Positions 1 through 7,847 of a DNA stretch of 37,012 nucleotides are shown piece after piece. Position numbers and translations under genes: made by a program. The DNA comes from Polyangiaceae bacterium. Its GTDB lineage: Bacteria; Myxococcota_A; Polyangia; Polyangiales; Polyangiaceae. Below the pieces are notes generated by a model that searched no databases, was not told the DNA's origin, and saw only the letters and a list, made by a program, of their open reading frames with translations. Where the stretch lies: NCBI GenBank assembly GCA_009780955.1, contig WQZB01000049.1, positions 1-37,012 on the forward strand, in the 5' to 3' direction. Position 1 is the stretch's first letter; every line of letters begins with the position of its first letter.

Positions 1-298
1 AGCCCGAAATCCGTGGCTCACGCTCCGCTTCTATTCGAGAGCCACGGCCTTCGGGCTCAACGGAGCGCGACGTGTGCGCATCGCCTTGGATTTTCAAATT
101 CAGCGCAACTGAGTTGCGCTGTATCGCGTCGGCACGTTTGGTCACGTTCGCGCTCATGGGCGACTCTCACGTGGGCGAGAGTTACGAAATCCGAAATCGG
201 CAATCCATGGGTGGATCATTTAAAAACATGTGGTGGATCATCGATTACCGCGGCGCGCAGTACGCCCCCGGACTTAGTGTTGATGATACGGATATCCA
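1..298. other. Structured non-coding region upstream of the cas12m-like gene
   Basis: No credible gene is visible here. Three inverted repeats are. At 1-57, arms 1-8/50-57 (AGCCCGAA/TTCGGGCT) and 11-19/39-47 (CCGTGGCTC/GAGCCACGG) form a 17-bp stem with one 2x2 internal loop. Its loop bases 21-27 (CGCTCCG) are complementary to 61-67 (CGGAGCG), so an H-type pseudoknot is possible. At 101-121 there is a perfect palindrome (CAGCGCAACT-G-AGTTGCGCTG). At 163-182 there is a 6-bp stem (ACTCTC/GAGAGT). GGTGGATCAT occurs twice near 211-241. I find no repeat-spacer periodicity. The region could hold a structured RNA, an upstream terminator or the leader of the effector gene. Confidence 0.5.
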
Positions 299-2152
299 AT
301 GATTCGTGTTTATCGTTATGGTCTTCTGGCTCCGACCATGAACGGCGCGCTCGTGCGCGAGCAAATGCGTGGTGCCAATCAATACCGCAACGTGCTCGTC
401 GAGATCGAATGCGCCCGACGCAGCGCACTTCGCACGCTGCTCACCGATAACGGGCTACGCCAGCTCGAGGAAGAGGTGGCAGCCGCCGAAGCGTCGGTGC
501 AAACGGCCGTTGCAGCCGCCCGCGAAGTTCGATCTTCAGCCAGGTCGGCCGCGTCAGTTACGGCAAGGCATCGCGTGCGCGAAGCGAGAGAGACGCGCCG
601 ACGCGCCGTGGATGCACTGCGAGCGCGGCGTCGCGAAATCCGCGACAGTGCCGCGGTGCAGCGCGCGATGAGCGAAATCAACGAGCGTGCGGCCTCGCTT
701 CGTCGTAGCGCCCGGGGCTTGTGTGGCGTTTATTGGGGCACCTATCTCCTTGTGGAAGATGCCGATCATCGCGCGCGCGCCGCAGCGCTCTACGACGGCG
801 CGTTACCCAACAACCCGCGGTGCTTGCGGTTTTTTGGCTCCGGCCGTATTGGCGTCCAGATCCAGCGCGGCATCCCGTGCGCCGTGCTCTTTGGTTCCGA
901 TGCGCGATTGCGCGTTGCGCCCGTTGATCCAGGTGCATGGCAGTCGCCCGAGCGTGCGGAGCGCCGGCGACTGTCGCGCACGGTTCTTTCGCTCCGCATT
1001 GGCTCGGAAGGGCGCAGTCCCATTTGGGCCCAATGGCCGATGACGATGCATCGCCCGCTGCCCGAGGGCTCGATCGTCAAGCGCGCAACGGTCAGCGTTC
1101 ATCGCCGTGGTCCACGCGAAGAGTGGAGCGTCGAAATCACCTTGGAGGTCCCTGACGATTCGTTCGTTGGCTCGCGGGCTAACCAGGCTAACGGCACGGG
1201 CAGCGTGGTTGCGATCGACATCGGCTGGCGCGCGATGGGCGGCGAGCTGCGCGTTGCTGCGTGGGCTGGATCAGACGGGCGTTCGGGCGAGCTCGTGCTG
1301 CCCGAGTCGCTCGTTGGCGCATTCGTGAAGGTTGAAGAGCTGCATTCGATTCGCGACCAGAATTTCACGGCGGCGCGTCAAGGCCTCGAGGCCTGGCTTA
1401 CCGGCTTCGCAGCGATTCCCGATTGGCTGCACGATGCATCCGACTCCATCGCGGAGTGGCGCCATCCATCGCGCCTCGCAGCGCTAGCAAAAAAATGGAA
1501 AGGTTTACGCTTCGCAGGTGACGAGCAGGCCTTCGAAGCGCTCGAAGCATGGCGGTATCACGACCACCATCTCTGGTCGTGGGAAGCGTCGCAGCGAATC
1601 AATGCTCTGCGCGCGCGTCGCGAAATCTATCGCGTGTTTGCTTCTCGGCTCGTCCGAACCTACGCATCCATCATTCTCGAGAACTTCGATTTTCGAAGCA
1701 CTGCCGAGAGCCGGCTATCCGACGATGTGCGCACGTCGTCAAGAGGCAGTCGGCGCGATCGCCAGATCGCTGCTGTGAGCGAGCTGCGTGCGATTTTGCA
1801 AAACGCTTCGGCAGGGCGCTCCGTAGGCATCGAAATGCTCGATGCAACGGGGGCCGCCGATTCCGCCGATTCTGCTTGCCCCCCATGCAGCTCGAAAGAA
1901 TTCGATACGGCCGGGCAGCTTCATGGTGCCTGCGATCCGTGCGACAGCGTTTGGGACTCCCATGAAAACGCCGCGCGTGGACTGCTCGCGCGATGGCAGC
2001 GTGAGTGCCGTGGCATTGACTCGCCACGTGCAGGAGTGAGCAGTGAGCAGATGCCCGAAAGTCGTTGGGTGCGTGCACGGCGTCTTCGGGCCGAGAAAGA
2101 TGCCGGCGCGGACCGTGCCGCGGAGTGTAAAGCGAAACACAAAGCGGTCTAA
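299..2152 (+). CDS. cas12m: Cas12m-like (type V-M / V-U1) RNA-guided RuvC effector
   Basis: This 617-aa protein has the layout of a compact Cas12/TnpB-type effector. An alpha-helical Arg/Ala-rich stretch lies at about 40-140. A YWGTY motif (145-149) and FFGSGRIGVQIQR (178-190) follow. The RuvC-I motif VVAIDIGWR has D307. A helical block with WRHPSRLAALAKKWK (387-401) comes next. RuvC-II IILENFDF has E461. A zinc finger (C527/C530...C545/C548) leads into RuvC-III WDSHENAA (552-559). The FxGSGxIxVQxQR, GWR and W+SPxRxAxLAxxWK elements and the length match my memory of mycobacterial Cas12m, whose known member binds DNA to silence rather than cut. The start at 299 keeps the N-terminal strand IRVYRYGLLAP; no clear ribosome binding site precedes it. 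No cas1/cas2 or array is in view. A divergent TnpB-derived protein is the alternative. Confidence 0.8.
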   Translation: MIRVYRYGLLAPTMNGALVREQMRGANQYRNVLVEIECARRSALRTLLTDNGLRQLEEEVAAAEASVQTAVAAAREVRSSARSAASVTARHRVREARETRRRAVDALRARRREIRDSAAVQRAMSEINERAASLRRSARGLCGVYWGTYLLVEDADHRARAAALYDGALPNNPRCLRFFGSGRIGVQIQRGIPCAVLFGSDARLRVAPVDPGAWQSPERAERRRLSRTVLSLRIGSEGRSPIWAQWPMTMHRPLPEGSIVKRATVSVHRRGPREEWSVEITLEVPDDSFVGSRANQANGTGSVVAIDIGWRAMGGELRVAAWAGSDGRSGELVLPESLVGAFVKVEELHSIRDQNFTAARQGLEAWLTGFAAIPDWLHDASDSIAEWRHPSRLAALAKKWKGLRFAGDEQAFEALEAWRYHDHHLWSWEASQRINALRARREIYRVFASRLVRTYASIILENFDFRSTAESRLSDDVRTSSRGSRRDRQIAAVSELRAILQNASAGRSVGIEMLDATGAADSADSACPPCSSKEFDTAGQLHGACDPCDSVWDSHENAARGLLARWQRECRGIDSPRAGVSSEQMPESRWVRARRLRAEKDAGADRAAECKAKHKAV

Positions 2153-2860
2153 CGTGATGGCCGCGATTGCCGACACTGGTTCGGAATGTGCAGCATTTCA
2201 GATCACGGCAGCCACGGGCGGCAATGGCCGCGATGGTTGTGTGCGGCTGGCGTAATCAATGGCAGCTCGGTGCCCTTGAATCCGAGACACTGACGATGTT
2301 GTTTTGTTAGCGAAAGAGCCTTGTGGTGCTTGCTTGAATTGTCGTGGCCAATGCACAAGGCCTTTCTTTGTATATTACGCCCTGCCTTTGGCAGGTGAGC
2401 TGTATTGCCTGTATCTGGTATGACGGCGATCCTACCTTGGGGGTCGAACGATCCACTAGCCTGCTTGCGATATATGTCGCCATATGTAGGCACATGTATT
2501 TTGTTGTCCTTGAATGTGCGCACAGTCTGGCGCACGCCGGCGGATGACTGCGTAATAATTTTCTCGTTCTCAGACATTCCCATAAGCCCCGTAAGAGCGT
2601 GTTTACCAGCCGTCGCGAGCGAATTGAGGCTAGGGCGGGCGCGAGGAGCCCGCGTAAGCGTACTTTTCGTACGTGCGCAGGCACCGCAGCGTCCAACCGA
2701 AGCATCGATTCGCGCAGCAGGCTGGTAAACACGCTCTAAGCTACGAACTGTATGACGCTCTGGGTCAAACTCGATCCAATCGCACGACGGCGGCAGTTGT
2801 AACACTTGCGCAGCATGTTGCGCACTCAACCCTGCGCTATGTCGATCTGTAACAGTGGTA
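2153..2860. other. Gene-poor gap with decayed coding remnant
   Basis: About 700 bp lie between the effector gene and the first lipoprotein gene, with lower GC around 2340-2570. I see no complete gene. The minus strand is open from about 2870 to 2203 and gives protein-like stretches on both sides of the MITE, such as LSAQHAAQVLQLPPSCDW (about 2770-2825) and NKIHVPTYGDIYRKQ (about 2460-2505). Removing the MITE plus one TAA (145 bp) would join these in different frames. The ORF has no good start and runs antisense into the next gene. It may be a dead mobile-element gene; I do not recognise the family. Confidence 0.35.
2592..2739. mobile_element. MITE-like element, 142 bp, with 17-bp perfect terminal inverted repeats
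   Basis: GAGCGTGTTTACCAGCC at 2595-2611 is repeated exactly as its reverse complement at 2720-2736. Both ends are flanked by TAA (2592-2594 and 2737-2739), which looks like a 3-bp target duplication. The interior is an imperfect palindrome centred on a GTAC-TTTTC-GTAC hairpin near 2660, so the whole element can fold on itself. It encodes nothing. A TNA-type duplication is typical of some IS5-family transposases, so an IS5-like enzyme elsewhere could have moved it; this is an inference. No second copy is in the window. Confidence 0.75.
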
Positions 2861-2896
2861 TAGAAATTGTTTAGTGAAGGTGTAGCGAGGGTGCTT

Positions 2897-4321
2897 ATGC
2901 GCACGATTACTTTTTTTTGCGTCTCGATATTGCTTAGTGCTTGTTCCTCGGGTGGCAACGGCTCATCCCCCAAACACGATGCAGGCCCTTCTACCCATGG
3001 CTCTTCCACCAATGGCGGGCAGACTGGCGCCACCTGCGACGATCCCAACGACCCAACGTGCAACACGGAAACCGGCGTTGAAGAGGAGTGCGCGGTAGGC
3101 GCAGACTGCGAAAGCGGCGTTTGCGCGGACGGCGTATGCCAAGAGCCGACAAGCCGCGACGGCGTGCAAAACGGCGACGAAACCGACGTCGATTGTGGCG
3201 GCACCACCGCACCGTCGTGCGCCGATGGCTTGAAGTGCGTTGCAGGGTCCGATTGCACGAGCAAGGTCTGCACGGCTGGCGTTTGCCAGAAAGCAACAAG
3301 CAGCGATGGCGTGCAAAACGGCGATGAATCCGATGTCGACTGCGGTGGAACGAAAACCGGCGCGCAAAAATGTGCGACCGGAAAAAAGTGCAATGCGCAC
3401 GCAGATTGCGTGTCGGATGGGTGCGGGTACGACGGGAAGTGTGCGGCAGGTCGAAGCTGCACGCAGCACCTTGGTGGTGACACGTGCGGGGTAGGGGAAA
3501 TTGGCGAAGCAGGTGCGGTTCACGAAAGCTGTTGCTTGCAGGCGCCAATTGCTGGCTCTGCGGCTCGTGTCGACAAATACCTTGTTACGGCCGGTCGTAT
3601 GCGAGCGTTCATTGAACGTCTTAATGGCAATGTACTAGCGTACGTGTCGGGGTTGCCGGCAAGCAACTGGGACCAGAAAAACTGGAATAGCTTTGTGCCG
3701 TCCGATATTGACGACGCGAACACCCAGCTCGGCCCGTATTGGAATAAGAAGTCTTGCGCGCCGGGCTCCTTCAATGGCCACACCTATTACACACCCCCGG
3801 ATCCGAATGACCTGAGTTATGCGTCGAGTTTCACGCAGACCGATATGGATCCAAAGGCTTTGAATTGCGTTGGCTGGCACTTGGCAAACGCATTTTGCCA
3901 GTGGGATGGCGGGCGCCTTCCATCGCACAACGAACTCAAAAACATCGCCACGAATAATAGCGGCACCAGTTGGCCGTTGGTGGGCGGCAATGCACCCAAC
4001 CAGGCTAAAGCTGATGATCGTTGGAGTCACTATTATAACTACGGATATCCGGGGCCCGAGCCGTTCAACGCCAAGGGCAGCCTGCGGGATGTCGCATGGC
4101 AGATACCGCCGCCAGGGCGTTTTCCTGGTGCAACGAATGCCAATGGCGTTGCCGACGCGGTGGGCAACATGCTCCCGTGGAATAGCGACAAGCCGTACTA
4201 TTTCACGTGGACCGGATCGTGGGACGATCACAACAGGTCGCTTGCTAACGGCATCTGGACGGGCGTGTCGAGCCAGAGCAATGGCTACTTTGCAATAGGC
4301 ATTCGGTGCGCACACGACTGA
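2897..4321 (+). CDS. Cys-rich surface lipoprotein with FGE-like (SUMF1) domain, paralogue 1
   Basis: This is a predicted 474-aa lipoprotein. The start at 2897 is chosen because GAGGG sits just upstream and the product then begins with a lipoprotein signal, MRTITFF...LLSAC, ending in the lipobox Cys. A Gly/Ser/Thr-rich linker follows. Next come tandem Cys-rich modules of about 45-50 aa (CxxGxDCxSxVCxxGVC then DGVQNGDExDVDCGG). The C-terminal half resembles formylglycine-generating-enzyme folds (VDKYLVTAGRMRAFI, CVGWHLANAFCQWDGGRLPS, GNMLPW, final GIRCA). The cysteine pair used by true FGE after the GSW motif is missing (GSWDDHNRSL), so it is probably a binding or structural domain. It stands in tandem with a close paralogue downstream; a third copy lies at 13734-15155. 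The ligand is unknown. Confidence 0.85.
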   Translation: MRTITFFCVSILLSACSSGGNGSSPKHDAGPSTHGSSTNGGQTGATCDDPNDPTCNTETGVEEECAVGADCESGVCADGVCQEPTSRDGVQNGDETDVDCGGTTAPSCADGLKCVAGSDCTSKVCTAGVCQKATSSDGVQNGDESDVDCGGTKTGAQKCATGKKCNAHADCVSDGCGYDGKCAAGRSCTQHLGGDTCGVGEIGEAGAVHESCCLQAPIAGSAARVDKYLVTAGRMRAFIERLNGNVLAYVSGLPASNWDQKNWNSFVPSDIDDANTQLGPYWNKKSCAPGSFNGHTYYTPPDPNDLSYASSFTQTDMDPKALNCVGWHLANAFCQWDGGRLPSHNELKNIATNNSGTSWPLVGGNAPNQAKADDRWSHYYNYGYPGPEPFNAKGSLRDVAWQIPPPGRFPGATNANGVADAVGNMLPWNSDKPYYFTWTGSWDDHNRSLANGIWTGVSSQSNGYFAIGIRCAHD

Positions 4322-4326
4322 TTGCG

Positions 4327-4354
4327 GTAGGGGCGCAGCATGCTGCGCCTCTAC
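4327..4354. repeat. GTAGGGGC-family palindrome, core GCAGCATGCTGC
   Basis: A 28-bp near-perfect inverted repeat lies just after the stop of paralogue 1, with core GCAGCATGCTGC between GTAGGGGC-type arms. It may act as a stem-loop between the tandem lipoprotein genes. Confidence 0.7.
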
Positions 4355-4391
4355 GAATGTATGCGTTTAGTTGGGGGGCAGTGAGGGTATT

Positions 4392-5780
4392 ATGCGTACG
4401 ATTACATTAATTTGCGTTTCAATATTGCTGAGTGCTTGTTCCTCGGGCGGCAATGGCTCGTCCCTCAAACACGACGCGGGCTCTTCCAATCTCAACGGTG
4501 GGCAGATCGGCGCCACGTGCGATGATCCCAATGACCCAACGTGCAACGCCCCGTGCGCGGCAGGCGACGAGTGCGAAAGCGGCGTTTGCGCGGACGGCGT
4601 ATGCCAAGATCCAACAAGCACCGATGGCGTGCAAAACGGCGACGAAACCGATGTCGATTGCGGAGGCACTACTGCACCGCCGTGCGCCGATGGCTTGAAT
4701 TGCGTCGCAGGTTCCGATTGCACGAGCAAGGTGTGCACGGCTGGGGTTTGCCAGAAAGCAACAAGCCGTGACGGCGTGCAAAACGGCGATGAATCCGATG
4801 TCGACTGCGGTGGAACGAAAACCGGCGCGCAAAAATGTGCGACCGGGAAAGCGTGCAACGTGCACGCAGATTGTACGTCGGATGGGTGCGGGTATGACGG
4901 GAAGTGTGCGGCAGGTCGAAGCTGCACGCAGCACCTTGGTGGTGACACGTGCGGGGTAGGGGAAATTGGCGAAGCAGGTGCGGTTCACGAAAGCTGTTGC
5001 TTGCAGAGGCCGATTGCCGGCTCCACGGCTTATATCGACAAATATCTTGTTACGGCCGGTCGTATGCGAGCGTTCATTGAGCGCCTTAATGGCAATGTAC
5101 TGCAGTACGTGTCGGGCCTGCCGGCAAGCACGTGGGACCAAGGAAACTGGAATAGCCTTGTGCCGTCCAACATTGCCGAAGCGAACACCCAGCTTGGCCC
5201 GTTTTGGTCAAAGCGTTCTTGTGCGCCAGGCGACTTTAATGGTCACACCTATTACACGCCTGCGGATCCGAATGACCCAGATTCTGCTTCGAGCCTCACG
5301 CAGACTGATATGGATCCGAAGGCTCTGAACTGCGTTGGCTGGCACTTGGCAAACGCATTTTGCCAGTGGGATGGCGGGCGCCTTCCGTCGTACGACGAAA
5401 CCATAAAAGTCCTTAGGAATAACTACACGACCACCTGGCCGTGGGGTAACGATGCGCCCACTTATGATCAGTGGAATCACCAGTATAACTACGGATACCC
5501 GGGGGCCATGCCGTCCGAACCCAACAACCCCAATTACCCGAGGGATATCGCATGGATGATAGCGCCACCAGGGCGTTTCCCCGGCGCAAGCAATGCCAAT
5601 GGCGTTGCCGACGCGGCAGGCGACATGCTCGTGTGGAACAGTTACGGTCCGTCCTGGTTCACGTGGACCGGATCGTGGGACGATCACGACGCGACGCTTG
5701 CTAATAACTACTGGCCGGCCATAGGCGCGGAAGCACCCAATGGATACTTTGCAATAGGCTTCCGGTGCGCGCACGACTGA
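4392..5780 (+). CDS. Cys-rich surface lipoprotein with FGE-like domain, paralogue 2
   Basis: This is a 462-aa tandem paralogue of the preceding gene. The signal peptide MRTITLICVSILLSAC is nearly identical and ends in a lipobox. The start at 4392 follows GAGGG. The Cys-rich region has the same DGVQNGDExDVDCGG modules but is slightly shorter at its start. The FGE-like domain (about 220-462) keeps CVGWHLANAFCQWDGGRLPS, GDMLVW and the final GFRCAHD. It too lacks Cys after GSW (GSWDDHDATL), so oxidase activity is unlikely. DNA identity is high through the signal and Cys-rich parts and lower in patches of the C-terminal domain, as expected for a duplicated, diversifying surface protein. The protein probably sits in the outer membrane facing outward or in the periplasm. 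Confidence 0.85.
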   Translation: MRTITLICVSILLSACSSGGNGSSLKHDAGSSNLNGGQIGATCDDPNDPTCNAPCAAGDECESGVCADGVCQDPTSTDGVQNGDETDVDCGGTTAPPCADGLNCVAGSDCTSKVCTAGVCQKATSRDGVQNGDESDVDCGGTKTGAQKCATGKACNVHADCTSDGCGYDGKCAAGRSCTQHLGGDTCGVGEIGEAGAVHESCCLQRPIAGSTAYIDKYLVTAGRMRAFIERLNGNVLQYVSGLPASTWDQGNWNSLVPSNIAEANTQLGPFWSKRSCAPGDFNGHTYYTPADPNDPDSASSLTQTDMDPKALNCVGWHLANAFCQWDGGRLPSYDETIKVLRNNYTTTWPWGNDAPTYDQWNHQYNYGYPGAMPSEPNNPNYPRDIAWMIAPPGRFPGASNANGVADAAGDMLVWNSYGPSWFTWTGSWDDHDATLANNYWPAIGAEAPNGYFAIGFRCAHD

Positions 5781-6026
5781 AATCGGGCAAGCCCGGATGA
5801 TTCACGACGACTCCGCTCAGATGTTACCGACGCGTCACGAATTATCCGGGCAAGTGCGAAAGCGCGTAAAATTTTTCTCGTTGTCGCGCTCGCGCGAGGC
5901 AGTGTCGCGTCCACGCAGCAAACATCGGGCCTCATTTTTTGCCTCGTTTCACGCACTCGTGCGGGAATAATCGTTGAGTGAGGCTGTAGCCAAGGCTGGC
6001 CTGCCGTTTGCTTGGGCCGCGCCGCA

Positions 6027-7847
6027 ATGGCACTTAAACGAACCACAAAGTGTATCGCGACCCTCCTTGGCATTGGCGTCGTTGCTCTGTCGGCTCGCCC
6101 GGCGGCGGCACAGGGGCTCATGCTCGATCGATTCGACCCTGCACCCGCGGGCGATCGGTTCTTCGGCGTTGAATCGCCGTTCGTAGCAGGCCCGTCAACA
6201 CTGCACCTCATGGTGCTTGGGGACTACGCGCACAATCCGTTGGTCCTCAGGAACACGAGCGACAATTCGAAAGTTGGCTCCGTGATAAAGAGCCAAACTT
6301 TTTTGCATGTCAACGCGTCGCTAGCACTTTGGAATCGCCTCGCCGTCAACGCGGAGATCCCGATTGGATTGCAGCAAAGTGGTGACAGCCCGAATGGGGT
6401 TGCATCGCCAAGCGGCGGCTCAATGGGCGATTTGCGCCTTGGCGCGCGGCTTCGACTTCTCGGAGAATACCACGACGCCTTCCAGCTCGCGGTTGGTGGC
6501 TATGTTTGGGTGCCCAGTGGTGACAGAGGCGACAACACGTGGGTCAGCGACGGCAAAGCGCGTGGCATGCCGCAACTGATTTTGGGCGGCGAAGGCGGCC
6601 CCGTCGTGTGGTCAATCGCTGGCGGTGTCGAGTTCCGCAGGCAGCAGCAGCTTGAAGGCATTACGCAAGGAACCATGTTCAAAGGCGGCGCCGGCATTGC
6701 GGTGCAGCTCGGTTCGCATCGCGAGTGGCAAATCGGGCCCGAAGGCAACATTGCCATTTCTACATTAAACTCGGTCAAGCACAATACCAATGCCGAGGCA
6801 ATGCTAGGCATTCGCTATCGCATCGTTCATGATTTCGAAATAGGCATTGGCGGCGGTCCAGGTTTTACGAGCGGCATTGGTACGCCTGATTTCCGCGGCG
6901 TTGCCATGATCGCTTACACGCCCGAGCAACGAAGCGATCGCGACGGCGACGGCATTTTCGACGACGAAGATGCATGTCCTGATGTGCCAGGCGTGCGAAG
7001 CGAAGATCCAGCCAAGAACGGCTGCCCCAAGTCCGACCGCGATGGCGACGGTATTCTCGATGAGGTCGATGCATGTCCGGACGAGCCGGGTGTGCCAAGC
7101 TCCGACCCAACCAAGCATGGTTGTCCGCTTCCGAAAGATCGCGACGGCGACGGCATTCCCGACGACGTCGATGCATGCCCAGACGTGAAAGGCGTTGCCA
7201 GCTCTGATCCAAAGAAGCATGGCTGCCCGCCCGATCGCGACAACGACGGCATTCCCGACGATGTCGACGCATGCCCGGACGTGAAAGGCGTTCCAAGCTC
7301 TGATCCGAAGAAGCATGGCTGCCCGCCCGATACCGACGGCGACGGCATTACCGACGATGTCGACGCGTGCCCATTCGAGAAGGGTCCGCCCGATCCCGAC
7401 CCGAAGAAGCATGGCTGCCCAAGGGCTGTTCGGGTGATCGAGTCAGCCATCGTCATCTTGCAGCAGGTGCAGTTCGACACTGGCAAGGCAACCATCAAGC
7501 ATGTCAGCGACGCGCTGCTCGACGAAGTTGCTGGCGTGATGAAAGACCATCCTGAAATCAAGAAGATTGAAATTCAGGGTCACACCGACAACCGCGGCAC
7601 GCTCAAGCTAAATATGAAGCTGTCGCAGGACCGCGCCGACTCCGTGGAAAAGGCGCTCGTTGCGCGCGGCATCGATAAGGCGCGGTTGACAACTCACGGC
7701 TACGGCCCAGAGAAGCCAATCGACGACAACAAAACGGATGCCGGGCGGCAAAACAATCGCCGCGTGGAATTCAAGATCCTCGAAAAGGCACCAAAGCTAG
7801 TGCCAGCTGACCACGGCGATCATCCCCACACCGACCATGCGCAGTAA
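6027..7847 (+). CDS. OmpA-family outer-membrane protein with thrombospondin type-3 repeats
   Basis: This 606-aa protein has a signal peptide (MALKRTTKC...ARPAAA, cleavage before QG). The start at ATG 6027 is preferred over a TTG at 6012 because it gives a normal signal peptide. Residues about 25-300 look like a beta-barrel: alternating strands, Gly-rich, ending at MIAYTPEQR. Residues about 303-468 hold five calcium-binding TSP3-like repeats (DRDGDGIxDDxDACPDxxG...KHGCP). Residues about 470-590 are an OmpA C-terminal peptidoglycan-binding domain with IEIQGHTDNRG and DAGRQNNRRVEF. It should link the outer membrane to the cell wall. Its last bases overlap the start of the next gene, which implies a two-gene operon and a functional pair. 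Confidence 0.9.
   Translation: MALKRTTKCIATLLGIGVVALSARPAAAQGLMLDRFDPAPAGDRFFGVESPFVAGPSTLHLMVLGDYAHNPLVLRNTSDNSKVGSVIKSQTFLHVNASLALWNRLAVNAEIPIGLQQSGDSPNGVASPSGGSMGDLRLGARLRLLGEYHDAFQLAVGGYVWVPSGDRGDNTWVSDGKARGMPQLILGGEGGPVVWSIAGGVEFRRQQQLEGITQGTMFKGGAGIAVQLGSHREWQIGPEGNIAISTLNSVKHNTNAEAMLGIRYRIVHDFEIGIGGGPGFTSGIGTPDFRGVAMIAYTPEQRSDRDGDGIFDDEDACPDVPGVRSEDPAKNGCPKSDRDGDGILDEVDACPDEPGVPSSDPTKHGCPLPKDRDGDGIPDDVDACPDVKGVASSDPKKHGCPPDRDNDGIPDDVDACPDVKGVPSSDPKKHGCPPDTDGDGITDDVDACPFEKGPPDPDPKKHGCPRAVRVIESAIVILQQVQFDTGKATIKHVSDALLDEVAGVMKDHPEIKKIEIQGHTDNRGTLKLNMKLSQDRADSVEKALVARGIDKARLTTHGYGPEKPIDDNKTDAGRQNNRRVEFKILEKAPKLVPADHGDHPHTDHAQ

Noticed and set aside
6936..7430. Tandem DNA repeats inside the OmpA gene
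   Set aside because: They encode in-frame TSP3 protein repeats with typical Asp and Cys positions, so they are part of the gene and not a separate element.
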